The notes under the pieces are model-generated. The model was not told where the DNA came from. It was given only the letters and a program-made list of their open reading frames with translations, and did no database searches. Positions 9,250 through 18,869 of a DNA stretch of 64,000 bases are shown here, in pieces. Made by a program: the position numbers and the translations under genes. The first letter of the stretch is position 1; every line of letters begins with the position of its first letter. The stretch is from Mobilitalea torta (GTDB taxonomy: Bacteria; Bacillota; Clostridia; Lachnospirales; Lachnospiraceae): the NCBI RefSeq assembly GCF_050433395.1, contig NZ_JBNPXH010000016.1, positions 84,809 to 148,808 of the forward strand, given 5' to 3'.

Positions 9250-12200
9250 ATGCTGTATCATCACAACAAAGAAGCGGAATTAAATCAGGAATTATTCAAA
9301 AATCCCTCCAGTGAATACCGGGGAACCCCGTTCTGGTCCTGGAACTGCAAGGTGAGCCGGAAGCTGATCAGCGATCAGATGGAAGTGTTTCATAGAATGG
9401 GATTTGGAGGAGCTCACCTTCATCCCCGTACCGGCCTGGAAACAGAATATATGGGCGATGAATTCATGGAGCTGGTTCAATATGCCAATGAGAAGGCAAA
9501 GGAAAAGGGGATGCTCTGCTGGCTGTATGATGAGGACCGGTATCCCTCCGGCGCCGCAGGCGGACTTGTAACGGAGAACTGGGATTACCGTGCCAGGCAC
9601 CTGCTTCTTACCCGGCAGAAGAAGGGGGGGATGTGTTCCTCCAGGGATGAGTTTCTGGAGAGTATCCGAAAGGGGGAGAAGCCTGCGGGCTATTACCTGA
9701 CAGCCTACCGGATTAAGACCGAGGGCGGATATCTGAAGTCTTACCGCAGAGTGGAGGGCCCTCAGCCGGAATATGACAGCGAAGAAGAGACCCGGAACCA
9801 GGGAAGGCTGTGGTTTGCCTATGTGGAACTGATGCGGGAGAGCCCCTGGTTCAATGACCAGACCTATGTGGACGTGATGAACAGGGAAGCAATCCTCAGA
9901 TTCCTGGAGATCACCCATGAGCGTTATTATGCTGTACTGGGAGAGGATTTCGGCAAATCCATTCCGGCCATTTTTACCGATGAGCCTCAGATCAAGGGCA
10001 GCATGGCATTGCCTGATGGGGAAAGCGAGTATGATGTGACGCTTTCCTTTACGGACGATCTGTCTGAGACCTTTGAGAAAGCCTATGGAGCAAATCTGCT
10101 GGAGGTATTGCCGGAGCTGATGTGGGAGCTTCCCCAGGGAAAGGCATCGGTACACCGTTACCATTACCATGATCACTTGACAGAGCGGTTTGTTTCTGCA
10201 TTTTCCGATACCATTGCAGAGTGGTGCGAAGAGCACGGCATCGCCATGACCGGGCACTACATGTCGGAGCCCACCCTGTATTCCCAAACTCTCCGGCTGG
10301 GAGAGGCCATGCGCTGCTATCGCAGGCAGCAGCTTCCGGGAGTGGATATTCTCTGCGGGGATCCGGAGTATTCCACCATTAAGCAGGCGGTCAGTGTGGC
10401 GCGCCAGAATGGCAGGGAAGGTGTTCTCAGTGAATTATACGGAGTAACCCACTGGGATTTTGATTTCAAGGGGCATAAGCTGCAGGGGGACTGGCAGGCG
10501 GCGCTGGGGGTTACCATACGGTGCCATCACCTGGCCTTTCTATCCATGGAAGGGGAGGCCAAGCGTGACTGGCCGGCCTCCATCAACTATCAATCCCCCT
10601 GGTGGGAGAAATATTCCTATATGGAGAATTATTTTGCAAGGGTCAATACGGCGCTGACCAGGGGATGCGCCCAGGTGGAGGTGGCCGTGGTGCACCCCAT
10701 TGAATCCTACTGGATGAGCTATGGCCCTGTGGCTCAGACGAAGGTACTACGGGAACAGATGGATGAGAATTTCCGCAATATCATAGATTGGATGCTGTTC
10801 GGGCTGGTGGATTTTGATTTCCTGTCGGAAGGAATGCTGCCGGAGCAATGTGCACAAGCAGGAGAGCATCCGGAGAAATCAGAGGATGCGGGTCTGCTTA
10901 AGGTAGGACGCATGAGCTATAAAACCGTGCTGGTACCCGGCCTTAGAACCATCCGCAGCACTACCCTGGAGCGCCTGGAGGCTTTGGCTGATGAAGGGGG
11001 CAGGGTGATTTTCCTGGGAAATATTCCGGAGCTTGTGGATGCCCTTCCCAGCGACCGCGCTTGGAAGCTGGCCGCCCGTACCCAGGTGATACCTTATCAG
11101 AAATATGAGCTGCTTCGGGCATTGGAGAAAGACCGTACCCTGGAAATCCGTAAGGAGGACGGGGATTACAGTGACAATCTGTTTTATCAGATGCGCAGGG
11201 ACGGAGACAGCAAGTGGCTGTTTGTCTGCCATGTAAACCGGAAGAGGAACCGTCTGGATCAGGCAGAGAAGATGAGGGTACGCATCCGCGGAGAATATCA
11301 GATAACCTGTTACAATGCCATGGATGGGCAGACCGGACCGGTGGAAGCCGAATACCGGGATGGCTGGACCTGTGTAAGTCTGGATCTGTATTCCCAGGAC
11401 AGCTTCCTGTGGAGGCTGGAGGAGAAGATATCCGCTGGCACAATAGACTTGGAGAAGACAGCGACTTTCAATAGCGAAGCAGGTGCAAATGACGAGGCAA
11501 GGGAACCATATCCTGTTAAAACCGGTGAGCTGACGAAGTTCTACGGTTTGGTAGCAGGGCCGTCAGGTTCCGGCAGAAAACCGGAAAAGATACTGAGCAC
11601 GATCTGCGAGCCGGATGGCTTTAAACTGGCGGAGCCCAATGTGTTATTGCTGGACAGCGCCTGGTGGAAGCTGAACGGCGGGGAATATCATCCCAAGGAG
11701 GAAATCCTCCGTCTGGATAATGAGATCCGCACCATTCTGGGATATCCCCATCGTCAGGATGCCTATACGCAGCCGTGGAGAATCAAAGAGGCGCCGGAGA
11801 AGGATACGGTGACCCTGCGGTATGAAATAATCTCCGAGATTGAGACGGAAGGTCTCATGCTGGCCATGGAGCGGCCGGAGAAGGCGAAAGTCTGGTGGAA
11901 TAAGACCCTGTGCGGTACAGGGAAGGAAGCTTCCCACGGCTATTATGTAGATTCCTTTATTCGTACCGTTCCGGTAACCGGATTAAAAGCAGGCAGCAAT
12001 GAGCTGCTTCTGGAAATTCCCTACGGACGCAAGACGAATCTGGAAAATGTATTTCTCCTCGGAGATTTTGGAGTAGAAGTGCGGGGAACGAAGGCTGTGG
12101 TAACAGCCGGAGCCAAAAGGCTGATGTTCGGTGATATTACCAGGCAGAAGCTGCCGTTCTACGGAGGAGATGTAATCTATTCCATGCATTTTGAGCTGGA

Positions 12201-12519
12201 GAGGGATCAGGAGGTTACTATCCGGGTTCCTCATTTTTCCTCGCCTGTGCTTGAGGCATTGGTGGATGGAGAGAGCATCGGGCTTATTGCGCTGGCTCCC
12301 CATACCGTACAGGCGGGCCGCCTGTCTGCAGGAAGCCATACCCTGGAGCTGCGTGCCTTCGGCAACCGCTTTAATTCCTTCGGAACACTGCATAACTGCA
12401 ATGAGGAATATAAATGGTATGGACCGGATTCCTATAGAACCAGGGGAAGCGAGTGGAGTGAAGCATGGTGCTTAAGACCCTTCGGAATTCTGTCACGAGT
12501 GGAGATACTGGAAGGATAG
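9250..12519 (+). CDS. GH106-like glycoside hydrolase (probable alpha-L-rhamnosidase)
   Basis: A 1089-residue protein of the GH106 type (family known for alpha-L-rhamnosidases on rhamnogalacturonans). The opening PSSEYRGTPFWSWN and GFGGAHLHPRTGL are typical of the family's TIM-barrel start. Conserved acidic motifs are FTDEP (near 256) and LSELYG (near 395), likely around the active site, and beta-sandwich modules follow to a C-terminal jelly-roll. No signal peptide, so cytoplasmic. The ATG at 9250 follows AAGGGAG with good spacing; a TTG at 9208 is possible but has no ribosome site. It heads a run of seven hydrolase-type genes. A second, shorter relative lies at 20122. Exact linkage specificity cannot be read from sequence. 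Confidence 0.82.
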   Translation: MLYHHNKEAELNQELFKNPSSEYRGTPFWSWNCKVSRKLISDQMEVFHRMGFGGAHLHPRTGLETEYMGDEFMELVQYANEKAKEKGMLCWLYDEDRYPSGAAGGLVTENWDYRARHLLLTRQKKGGMCSSRDEFLESIRKGEKPAGYYLTAYRIKTEGGYLKSYRRVEGPQPEYDSEEETRNQGRLWFAYVELMRESPWFNDQTYVDVMNREAILRFLEITHERYYAVLGEDFGKSIPAIFTDEPQIKGSMALPDGESEYDVTLSFTDDLSETFEKAYGANLLEVLPELMWELPQGKASVHRYHYHDHLTERFVSAFSDTIAEWCEEHGIAMTGHYMSEPTLYSQTLRLGEAMRCYRRQQLPGVDILCGDPEYSTIKQAVSVARQNGREGVLSELYGVTHWDFDFKGHKLQGDWQAALGVTIRCHHLAFLSMEGEAKRDWPASINYQSPWWEKYSYMENYFARVNTALTRGCAQVEVAVVHPIESYWMSYGPVAQTKVLREQMDENFRNIIDWMLFGLVDFDFLSEGMLPEQCAQAGEHPEKSEDAGLLKVGRMSYKTVLVPGLRTIRSTTLERLEALADEGGRVIFLGNIPELVDALPSDRAWKLAARTQVIPYQKYELLRALEKDRTLEIRKEDGDYSDNLFYQMRRDGDSKWLFVCHVNRKRNRLDQAEKMRVRIRGEYQITCYNAMDGQTGPVEAEYRDGWTCVSLDLYSQDSFLWRLEEKISAGTIDLEKTATFNSEAGANDEAREPYPVKTGELTKFYGLVAGPSGSGRKPEKILSTICEPDGFKLAEPNVLLLDSAWWKLNGGEYHPKEEILRLDNEIRTILGYPHRQDAYTQPWRIKEAPEKDTVTLRYEIISEIETEGLMLAMERPEKAKVWWNKTLCGTGKEASHGYYVDSFIRTVPVTGLKAGSNELLLEIPYGRKTNLENVFLLGDFGVEVRGTKAVVTAGAKRLMFGDITRQKLPFYGGDVIYSMHFELERDQEVTIRVPHFSSPVLEALVDGESIGLIALAPHTVQAGRLSAGSHTLELRAFGNRFNSFGTLHNCNEEYKWYGPDSYRTRGSEWSEAWCLRPFGILSRVEILEG

Positions 12520-12576
12520 TAACGTAAGATTTGATCAGGAACATTGACCGGCAAGATGGAACAAGCAATGCCGGAC

Positions 12577-12628
12577 AGGAATATAGAACAGGAACATAGA
12601 ACAGGAACATAGAACAGGGATATAGAAT
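12577..12628 (+). repeat. Four tandem 13-bp repeats before a ribosome site
   Basis: AGGAATATAGAAC, AGGAACATAGAAC (twice) and AGGGATATAGAAT run head to tail and end directly at the AAGGAGG of the next gene. A partial copy, AGGAACATTGACC, lies at 12537. Each unit contains an AGGA that could act as a weak extra ribosome-docking site. Confidence 0.8.
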
Positions 12629-12642
12629 AAGGAGGCAGGATT

Positions 12643-15396
12643 ATGCAGGAAGAAAAAGTCTTTCTCTGGCTGGAGACAGGAGAAAGGACGGAGAATCATA
12701 TGGAGCTTACGGTGAGACCGCTGCACTGGGCCGGAACCGGAGGAGATATCTGTCTGATACTGACAGGACCGGACGGATACCGGTTGGAGCAGAAGGCGGC
12801 CTTAACCGAAGGTGTGCAGGAAGCGGTATTTCAATGTCCGGGCGTGAAGCTGTGGGATCCGGAGCATCCGGATCTCTATCATGCCATTGTGACAATGAAC
12901 AGCGGAGAGGCCCTGGTTGCAAGCCATGAGACAGATATCGGCTTCCGCACCATAGAGAAAAAAGGGAAGAAGCTCCTCTGGAATCATAAGCCCTTGAAAC
13001 TGAAAGGGATCTGCTACCGTGAAAGAATCGGAGATATGGAAGGAACAAAGAAGGATCTGGAACAGTTTGCCCGGGCAAATGTGAATTTCCTGCGCAGTAT
13101 TTACGGTCCCTTCAGCAATGAACTCTTAAACTTATGTGATGAAATGGGCTTCCTGGTTGAGAATACGGCGCCTTTTTATGAAATCGGGCAGACAAAGGCA
13201 GCCATCCAGGATCTTCCCCACTGCAGAGACGGGTGCCTGACACCGGTACGGGAGATGATGGGAAACGGATGCCATGTGAGTATTCTGATCTGGTCCCTTG
13301 GACATGACTGCGCCTGGGGAGCTAATTTCCGGGAGGCGGCGGACTATATTCGCAGTATCGACAGGATCAGACCCCTGACCTTCCATCTTCCTATGTCCAT
13401 TCCTGAGGAAGAGGAACAGATGGACATCTGGCCGGTACATTATATTGACTGGAAACAGCCCTTTGATGTGTGCTTTGACCAGATGGTGATCTTCCATACA
13501 CCGGGTGCGGATAATGAAGTCGGCTATATGACGGGACAGGCGGAGTATGAGGTGCCGGTGCTCCATGAGGTATGGTCGCCGGTTGCCTGCCACAACCGGG
13601 ATGAGATCCAGCAGGATCCGGCAATCCGCCGGTTCTGGGGAGAGAGCATCCACCGGTTTGCCGAGAAATCCTACCGGACGGAGGGCTGCCTGGGAGGTGC
13701 CGTTCTGGCCGGTGTGGATGAGGATGGAAGCTTTGAAGGGATGGACCAATATGAATGGGGAATTCTGGACAGGCAGCATAACCCCAAGCCGGAATATGAA
13801 CAGTTAAAAAGCGCATATGCGCCAATTCTTATCCGCATCAGCGGGCTGGAGGAAGAGGAACTGCTCCTGGAAACAGAGAATCGCTTTCTCTTTACGGATT
13901 TGTCGGAATACCGGCTGATGATTGACGGCAGGGAATGGGAAGGCATCAGTCTGCGCGGGGAGCCGGGCAGCGTGACCCGGTACCGTATCCGCAGAGATGC
14001 GCTTCTGTCACAGAAGAAAAAGGGGACAGTCTTCGGCAAGGCAATGGAGGATGGGAAAGAGCTGGGCATCACCTTCGCATCAAAGACCGGGGGAAGGGAT
14101 TATACTTGTACAGTTCCGGTAAGGCAGGCAGCAGAACCGGGACCTTTAACGGAGAAGAAATCATTGGATCCGCTGGTGCTCTGTCATGGCACAGAGGGGG
14201 AGGATGCAGACCGGCTGATCATCAGTAATCATACCTATGAGTACCGCTTCTCGAAGAAGACCTGTCTGCTGGAGGAGGCATCTGCCGGAGGAAGGAAGAT
14301 TCTTGCCGGAGGTCCCTTCCTGAACTCCACCGGCCTGCTGCTGGGCAATTGGATCGGGACGGATCTGACGGTAAAGGAGTCGGGAGACAGGGTACAGGTA
14401 ACCATTACGGGCAGCTACGAGAAGGTGCTGGATATCCGGTTCCGGCTGTTAATTGCTCCGGACGGAGGCCTGGACACTTCCTACGAGGTGCTGAAGCTGT
14501 ACCGCCATATGCCCCACACGGTCAAGGCGAATATAGGAATTGCACCCGGCGGTCTGAATGAAAAAGGCGCAGCCTATCTGCTGGAGGAAGGGATAAAAAG
14601 CTATTCCTGGACATTTGCGGATCTGCAGGGAGAAGCGGAAGCCTGGCACAGAGCCTCCTGCTGCGGATGTCCGAAGGAAGAGGCTGAGGCTGCACAGGAC
14701 AAGGATTTGTGGTCCTCGAGGCATCATATCCGCAGAGCGGCTGTGACGGATACAAATGGCTATGGTGTGGAGGTTCTTTCCGACGGGTCAGACAGTGTGA
14801 GACTGGAGAGAGTGCCGCAGCTGACACCGGAAGCAGTGGTGGATGACAGGGATATCAGGATGCATTTTACCGGAAGCTGGCACCGGATGGATGATTACTG
14901 CGGTAATTATGCAGGAACGGAGACCCTCAGCAAGGAAGCCGGAGACAGCATGAGCCTTACCTTCACGGGAACCGGAGTCCGGCTGTACGGGCCCTATGAT
15001 ATTAATTACGGAATGTGTGATATCTATCTGGATGGGGAGGCGGCAGCACAAAATTTAAGTCAATACCTGGGCAAGGTGGATTTTCCGGGACTGAGCCGGG
15101 GATATGAAAAACGGTACGGACAGCTTTTGTTTGAGGTTCGGGATCTGCCGGAAAAGGAGCATGAGCTGGTGGTTAAGGTGCTGGGAAAGGCCCCTGCCGG
15201 AGCCCAGAGCACTTATACGGCCATTGATTACGCAGTGATTGAAGGCAGCAGGTATCCGGAGGGGGTCCGGATGAATGTGAACCAGGACTATAATTACACC
15301 CGCCTGGTACGGGGCTGCTATAAGAGACCCAAGGCGGAATTGATACCGGGTGTGAGAGAACATTTTGGAATCAGGTTAATAAAACCTTTTGCATAA
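12643..15396 (+). CDS. Degenerate GH2-family protein, probable pseudoenzyme
   Basis: A 917-residue homologue of the adjacent GH2 enzyme that starts at its immunoglobulin-like domain and lacks the N-terminal sugar-binding jelly-roll. Barrel residues that define GH2 catalysis are changed: the acid/base motif NE (neighbour SLCNES, Glu405) reads GHD here (His221-Asp222); the nucleophile motif HDEYVHV (neighbour Glu480) reads HEVWSPV, with Val310 at the Glu position; and RTSHYP reads RSIYGP. The remaining fold, including the C-terminal beta domains and a carbohydrate-binding-like tail also present in the neighbour, is kept and open. AAGGAGG precedes the ATG. Its role may be binding, regulation or partnership with the next gene product; alternatively catalysis uses other residues. 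Confidence 0.85.
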   Translation: MQEEKVFLWLETGERTENHMELTVRPLHWAGTGGDICLILTGPDGYRLEQKAALTEGVQEAVFQCPGVKLWDPEHPDLYHAIVTMNSGEALVASHETDIGFRTIEKKGKKLLWNHKPLKLKGICYRERIGDMEGTKKDLEQFARANVNFLRSIYGPFSNELLNLCDEMGFLVENTAPFYEIGQTKAAIQDLPHCRDGCLTPVREMMGNGCHVSILIWSLGHDCAWGANFREAADYIRSIDRIRPLTFHLPMSIPEEEEQMDIWPVHYIDWKQPFDVCFDQMVIFHTPGADNEVGYMTGQAEYEVPVLHEVWSPVACHNRDEIQQDPAIRRFWGESIHRFAEKSYRTEGCLGGAVLAGVDEDGSFEGMDQYEWGILDRQHNPKPEYEQLKSAYAPILIRISGLEEEELLLETENRFLFTDLSEYRLMIDGREWEGISLRGEPGSVTRYRIRRDALLSQKKKGTVFGKAMEDGKELGITFASKTGGRDYTCTVPVRQAAEPGPLTEKKSLDPLVLCHGTEGEDADRLIISNHTYEYRFSKKTCLLEEASAGGRKILAGGPFLNSTGLLLGNWIGTDLTVKESGDRVQVTITGSYEKVLDIRFRLLIAPDGGLDTSYEVLKLYRHMPHTVKANIGIAPGGLNEKGAAYLLEEGIKSYSWTFADLQGEAEAWHRASCCGCPKEEAEAAQDKDLWSSRHHIRRAAVTDTNGYGVEVLSDGSDSVRLERVPQLTPEAVVDDRDIRMHFTGSWHRMDDYCGNYAGTETLSKEAGDSMSLTFTGTGVRLYGPYDINYGMCDIYLDGEAAAQNLSQYLGKVDFPGLSRGYEKRYGQLLFEVRDLPEKEHELVVKVLGKAPAGAQSTYTAIDYAVIEGSRYPEGVRMNVNQDYNYTRLVRGCYKRPKAELIPGVREHFGIRLIKPFA

Positions 15397-15451
15397 GTTG
15401 CGTCAACATAGAGGATTGATCATGCCGCATAGCGGCATCATGGAGGTAATG

Positions 15452-18400
15452 ATGATAGCCAAGGATAGATTTGAATTAGGGGAGGCTGTTCTTCCCCGTC
15501 TGGTGCCGGAACCCTGTTGGTGCCGGGGGATTACAGAACCGGTGACATGTCTGGACGGAGAATGGGAGGTACAGGACTATAAGGACGGCGGCATTCGCAA
15601 GATAAAGGTGCCCTTTGACATGGTAGTTCTCCGGAAGAAGGGATTTTCCAGGCATTATGAATACCGCAGGGAAATCATACTGCCTGGTGAGGCGGAGGGG
15701 AACCGGATCATACTGAAATTTGAAGGAGTCAACGGCTTTGCCCGGGTCTATGTGGACGGCGAAGCTGTGGCATCCCACCAGAATGGTTTTCTCACCTGGA
15801 ACGTTGAGATTACGAAGCAGACAAAGGGAAAGAAGAAAGTGACTCTGAAGGTGGTAATGGATGAGGAATCAGACAAGGTAAGCGCCTACAGCCACGGAGG
15901 AATTCTGCGCAGCGTGTATCTCTACGTGCTGCCGGAGGCCTATGTGAACGCGGTCTATCTGACCCCGCTGTTCGATGAAGATATGGATACCTGCACATTG
16001 CGGGCGGATCTGGATATCAGCGGTAAGACGGCAGAAACAGAAGCAGATGAAAAACAAGAAGATCGGTATGAAGCGGTTCTGCAGCTCTATGGACCGGAGG
16101 GTGAGGCGGTAACCGGAAAGAGAGTGAGCCTGGATGTCCGGGAGGACGGTTATTATAGCATGAATCTGCCTGTGCCCGAACCGAAGCTGTGGGATGCAGA
16201 GCATCCCGTACTGTATACGCTGGAGATAGACCTGTACAGGAACGGAGAGAGGCTGGAGACAGTGAAGCGGAGAACAGGGCTTCGTAGGCTGGAGAGAAAG
16301 GGAAACCGTCTCTTTGTGAATAAGCATGAAGTGAAGCTAAGGGGGGTATGCCGTCACGAAATCTCACCCAGATGCGGCAGAGCCCTTACCAGAGAGCTAA
16401 TTGAGCAGGATGTTGACCTGTTCAAGGAAGCCAATTGTAACTATATCAGAACCTCCCATTATCCGCCCAGCGAATATTTTCTGGATCAGTGCGACGAAAA
16501 GGGAATCTATGTGGAGGACGAGCTGGCATTGGCATTTATCGCAAGAACACTGCCCTATACCCAGAGAGATCCGGAGGAGACCGAACGGTATCTCAGCCAT
16601 TTTACGGAATGCATGGCAAGGGATTATAACCACCCCAGCGTGATCATCTGGTCACTCTGCAACGAGTCCTTCGGCGGCCACAATTTTGATCTGCTGAACC
16701 AATATGTACACCGGCTTGACCCCACCAGAATGACGAAGTTCAGCTATCCCATGACCATGCGGGAGGAGCATGAGATGCCGGATATCTGGAGCATCCATTA
16801 TTCCGAATATGACACGGATCTGGCGAAAAAGAGGGATAATGTAAGCGTGGGCTATGCGCCGGGAAAGGATATGCCGGTGCTTCACGACGAATATGTCCAC
16901 GTAGCCTGCTACAACCGGGAAGAGCTTAGGAGAGATCCTTCCGTGCGCAGCTTCTGGGGAGAGGGAATCCGAATCTTCTGGGATAACATCTGGAATACGG
17001 AAGGCGCTCTCGGCGGAGCCATCTGGGCCGGAATTGATGAAACGGATATCTACGACGGCGGCAATACCCAGCTGGAATGGGGAATTATTGATGTCTGGCG
17101 CAGAAAAAAGCCGGAATTCTACATGACCAGGAAGGCCTATTCCCCCATCAAGGTGCTGCATTATCAGGGGAAGCCGGAGGAAGACAAACTGCTTCTTATT
17201 GTTGAAAACCGCTTCTCCCACACCGATTTATCCGAGGTACAGGTGGTGTGGAAGAGCGGGGAGCATGAAGGAAGCTGCAGTCTTCCCGCAGCCGGGCCGG
17301 GCCGGACGGTCAAGGCGGTCATCAGCCTGAAGCCGGGAATTCTCTCCGAGGGCAGACCGGTAAAGCTTACCTTTTTGGATGCCTGCAAGGATTCGGTAGA
17401 TGAAATGATAGTTACAGAAGGAAACAAGGAAGAGAAACTGTTAGTGGAAGAGAAGGAGCACGGACAGAAGGATGGCTGCACCGAAAGAATCACCGTACAG
17501 CGTCTGGAGCAGGAGACCGTATTGACAGGGAAAGACTTTACCATGTCCTTCAGCAATGCGGAGGGTCTTTTGAAGGGCCTGTGGATCGGGGAGAAGCGTC
17601 TTCTCATGGGCGGGCCAATTCTGAATGTACCCTACCTGAAGCTGGGAGAATGGTATCTGATCTCCATGGACTGCAAAGAAACTTCCCAGGGAGCCGAGGT
17701 GATCATTCGCGGCGGTTACCGCGGCTCTATAGAGATGACCTGGAAGATAACCGTTATGCCAAGCGGCGAATTCACCACCCAGTATCACATCGACCGGCTG
17801 GAGAAGGGGCTCCCGAAGCAGCTGAAGCTCCGTGTGGGTGTGGATTGCGGCGGACTGGATGAGTTGGGAGTAGCCTATCTTGCCGATCCTTCCATGGATA
17901 CCCTTTCCTGGAGAAGAAGTGTGAATGCGGATCAGGAGGGAAGCTATACCTGGTACCCGGAGGATCATATCTCCAGAAATACAGGAACGGCTGACCGCTA
18001 TTCCCAGGAAAGCATCTGGGGAGAGCAGCCCAATGTTTCCTGGGGCATGGATATGAAAAATGATATCCTTAACGGATACTATGATGTAGAATATAAGGGA
18101 ACCAATGATTTCAGGAGCACTAAGGAAAATGCAGAGGAAGCTTATCTCTACAGCGGACAGGACAGGGCGGCAATCGGCGTGACCGGTACCGGCACCCATA
18201 TCCGTGTGGAGACCGTGGAGCCGGAAGAGTTAAAGATTACGGATCGGGATGAACGGATCCGCTATACCGGTACCTGGTATCCGGTGGAGGATAAGAAGGA
18301 AAGCGACCACGGCACGGAGATGTGGAGCCGGGATAAGGGCTCTTATGCCGAGTGTACCTTTGAGGGAACCGGAATTGTCTGGTATGGTCCCCAGGATACC

Positions 18401-18844
18401 ACCTATGGCATGGCAAATGTGTATATTGACGGAAAGCTGGCAGCAGAAAAGCTCAGTCAGCGTGTTCCGGGAGTGGACTTCTCCTGTTCCTCCGTAGGGT
18501 ATGATAAGAAATACCACATTCCCATTTTCTCCGTTACAGACCTTCCTTACGGAGTGCATACCATCCGCATCGAGGTATGCGGTGAGAAGGCCGAGGATGC
18601 TTCGGATTATTATATCGTCATCGATTACCTGCGGGTTCTGAACGGAGAACGGACGGAGCCGGTGAAGCTGATTATGAACCAGGAATATTCCTTCCCGCAC
18701 CTGTCCTGGGGCAACTATGTGAAGCCGCCTATTTTAATAAAGGACGGAACCGCAGGAACGGTAACTATGAAATTAGTAAACCTGCGGGAGGGATCTGTAA
18801 GAGACCGAATTGATGCGGCAATTCGCCGGTCCGCAAGCGTCTAA
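15452..18844 (+). CDS. GH2 family glycoside hydrolase (beta-galactosidase/glucuronidase type)
   Basis: A 1130-residue GH2 enzyme with the standard order: jelly-roll (about 30-170), Ig-like domain (about 175-290), TIM barrel (about 295-570), then extra beta domains and a C-terminal carbohydrate-binding-like module. Acid/base Glu405 sits in SLCNES and nucleophile Glu480 in HDEYVHV; RTSHYP (333-338) is intact, so activity is expected. No signal peptide. The start is uncertain: GGAGG at 15442 favours ATG 15452, while GAGG at 15411 would suit ATG 15422. It follows its degenerate paralogue by 55 bases and precedes a propeller hydrolase by 25, so the three are probably cotranscribed. The sugar released (galactose, glucuronate or other) is not readable from sequence. 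Confidence 0.9.
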   Translation: MIAKDRFELGEAVLPRLVPEPCWCRGITEPVTCLDGEWEVQDYKDGGIRKIKVPFDMVVLRKKGFSRHYEYRREIILPGEAEGNRIILKFEGVNGFARVYVDGEAVASHQNGFLTWNVEITKQTKGKKKVTLKVVMDEESDKVSAYSHGGILRSVYLYVLPEAYVNAVYLTPLFDEDMDTCTLRADLDISGKTAETEADEKQEDRYEAVLQLYGPEGEAVTGKRVSLDVREDGYYSMNLPVPEPKLWDAEHPVLYTLEIDLYRNGERLETVKRRTGLRRLERKGNRLFVNKHEVKLRGVCRHEISPRCGRALTRELIEQDVDLFKEANCNYIRTSHYPPSEYFLDQCDEKGIYVEDELALAFIARTLPYTQRDPEETERYLSHFTECMARDYNHPSVIIWSLCNESFGGHNFDLLNQYVHRLDPTRMTKFSYPMTMREEHEMPDIWSIHYSEYDTDLAKKRDNVSVGYAPGKDMPVLHDEYVHVACYNREELRRDPSVRSFWGEGIRIFWDNIWNTEGALGGAIWAGIDETDIYDGGNTQLEWGIIDVWRRKKPEFYMTRKAYSPIKVLHYQGKPEEDKLLLIVENRFSHTDLSEVQVVWKSGEHEGSCSLPAAGPGRTVKAVISLKPGILSEGRPVKLTFLDACKDSVDEMIVTEGNKEEKLLVEEKEHGQKDGCTERITVQRLEQETVLTGKDFTMSFSNAEGLLKGLWIGEKRLLMGGPILNVPYLKLGEWYLISMDCKETSQGAEVIIRGGYRGSIEMTWKITVMPSGEFTTQYHIDRLEKGLPKQLKLRVGVDCGGLDELGVAYLADPSMDTLSWRRSVNADQEGSYTWYPEDHISRNTGTADRYSQESIWGEQPNVSWGMDMKNDILNGYYDVEYKGTNDFRSTKENAEEAYLYSGQDRAAIGVTGTGTHIRVETVEPEELKITDRDERIRYTGTWYPVEDKKESDHGTEMWSRDKGSYAECTFEGTGIVWYGPQDTTYGMANVYIDGKLAAEKLSQRVPGVDFSCSSVGYDKKYHIPIFSVTDLPYGVHTIRIEVCGEKAEDASDYYIVIDYLRVLNGERTEPVKLIMNQEYSFPHLSWGNYVKPPILIKDGTAGTVTMKLVNLREGSVRDRIDAAIRRSASV

Positions 18845-18869
18845 GGGCTTCGAAGGAGGGAGAAAAGCA

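Noticed and set aside
9292..10287. 331-codon minus-strand frame
   Set aside because: Antisense to the GH106-like gene, which has clear family motifs.
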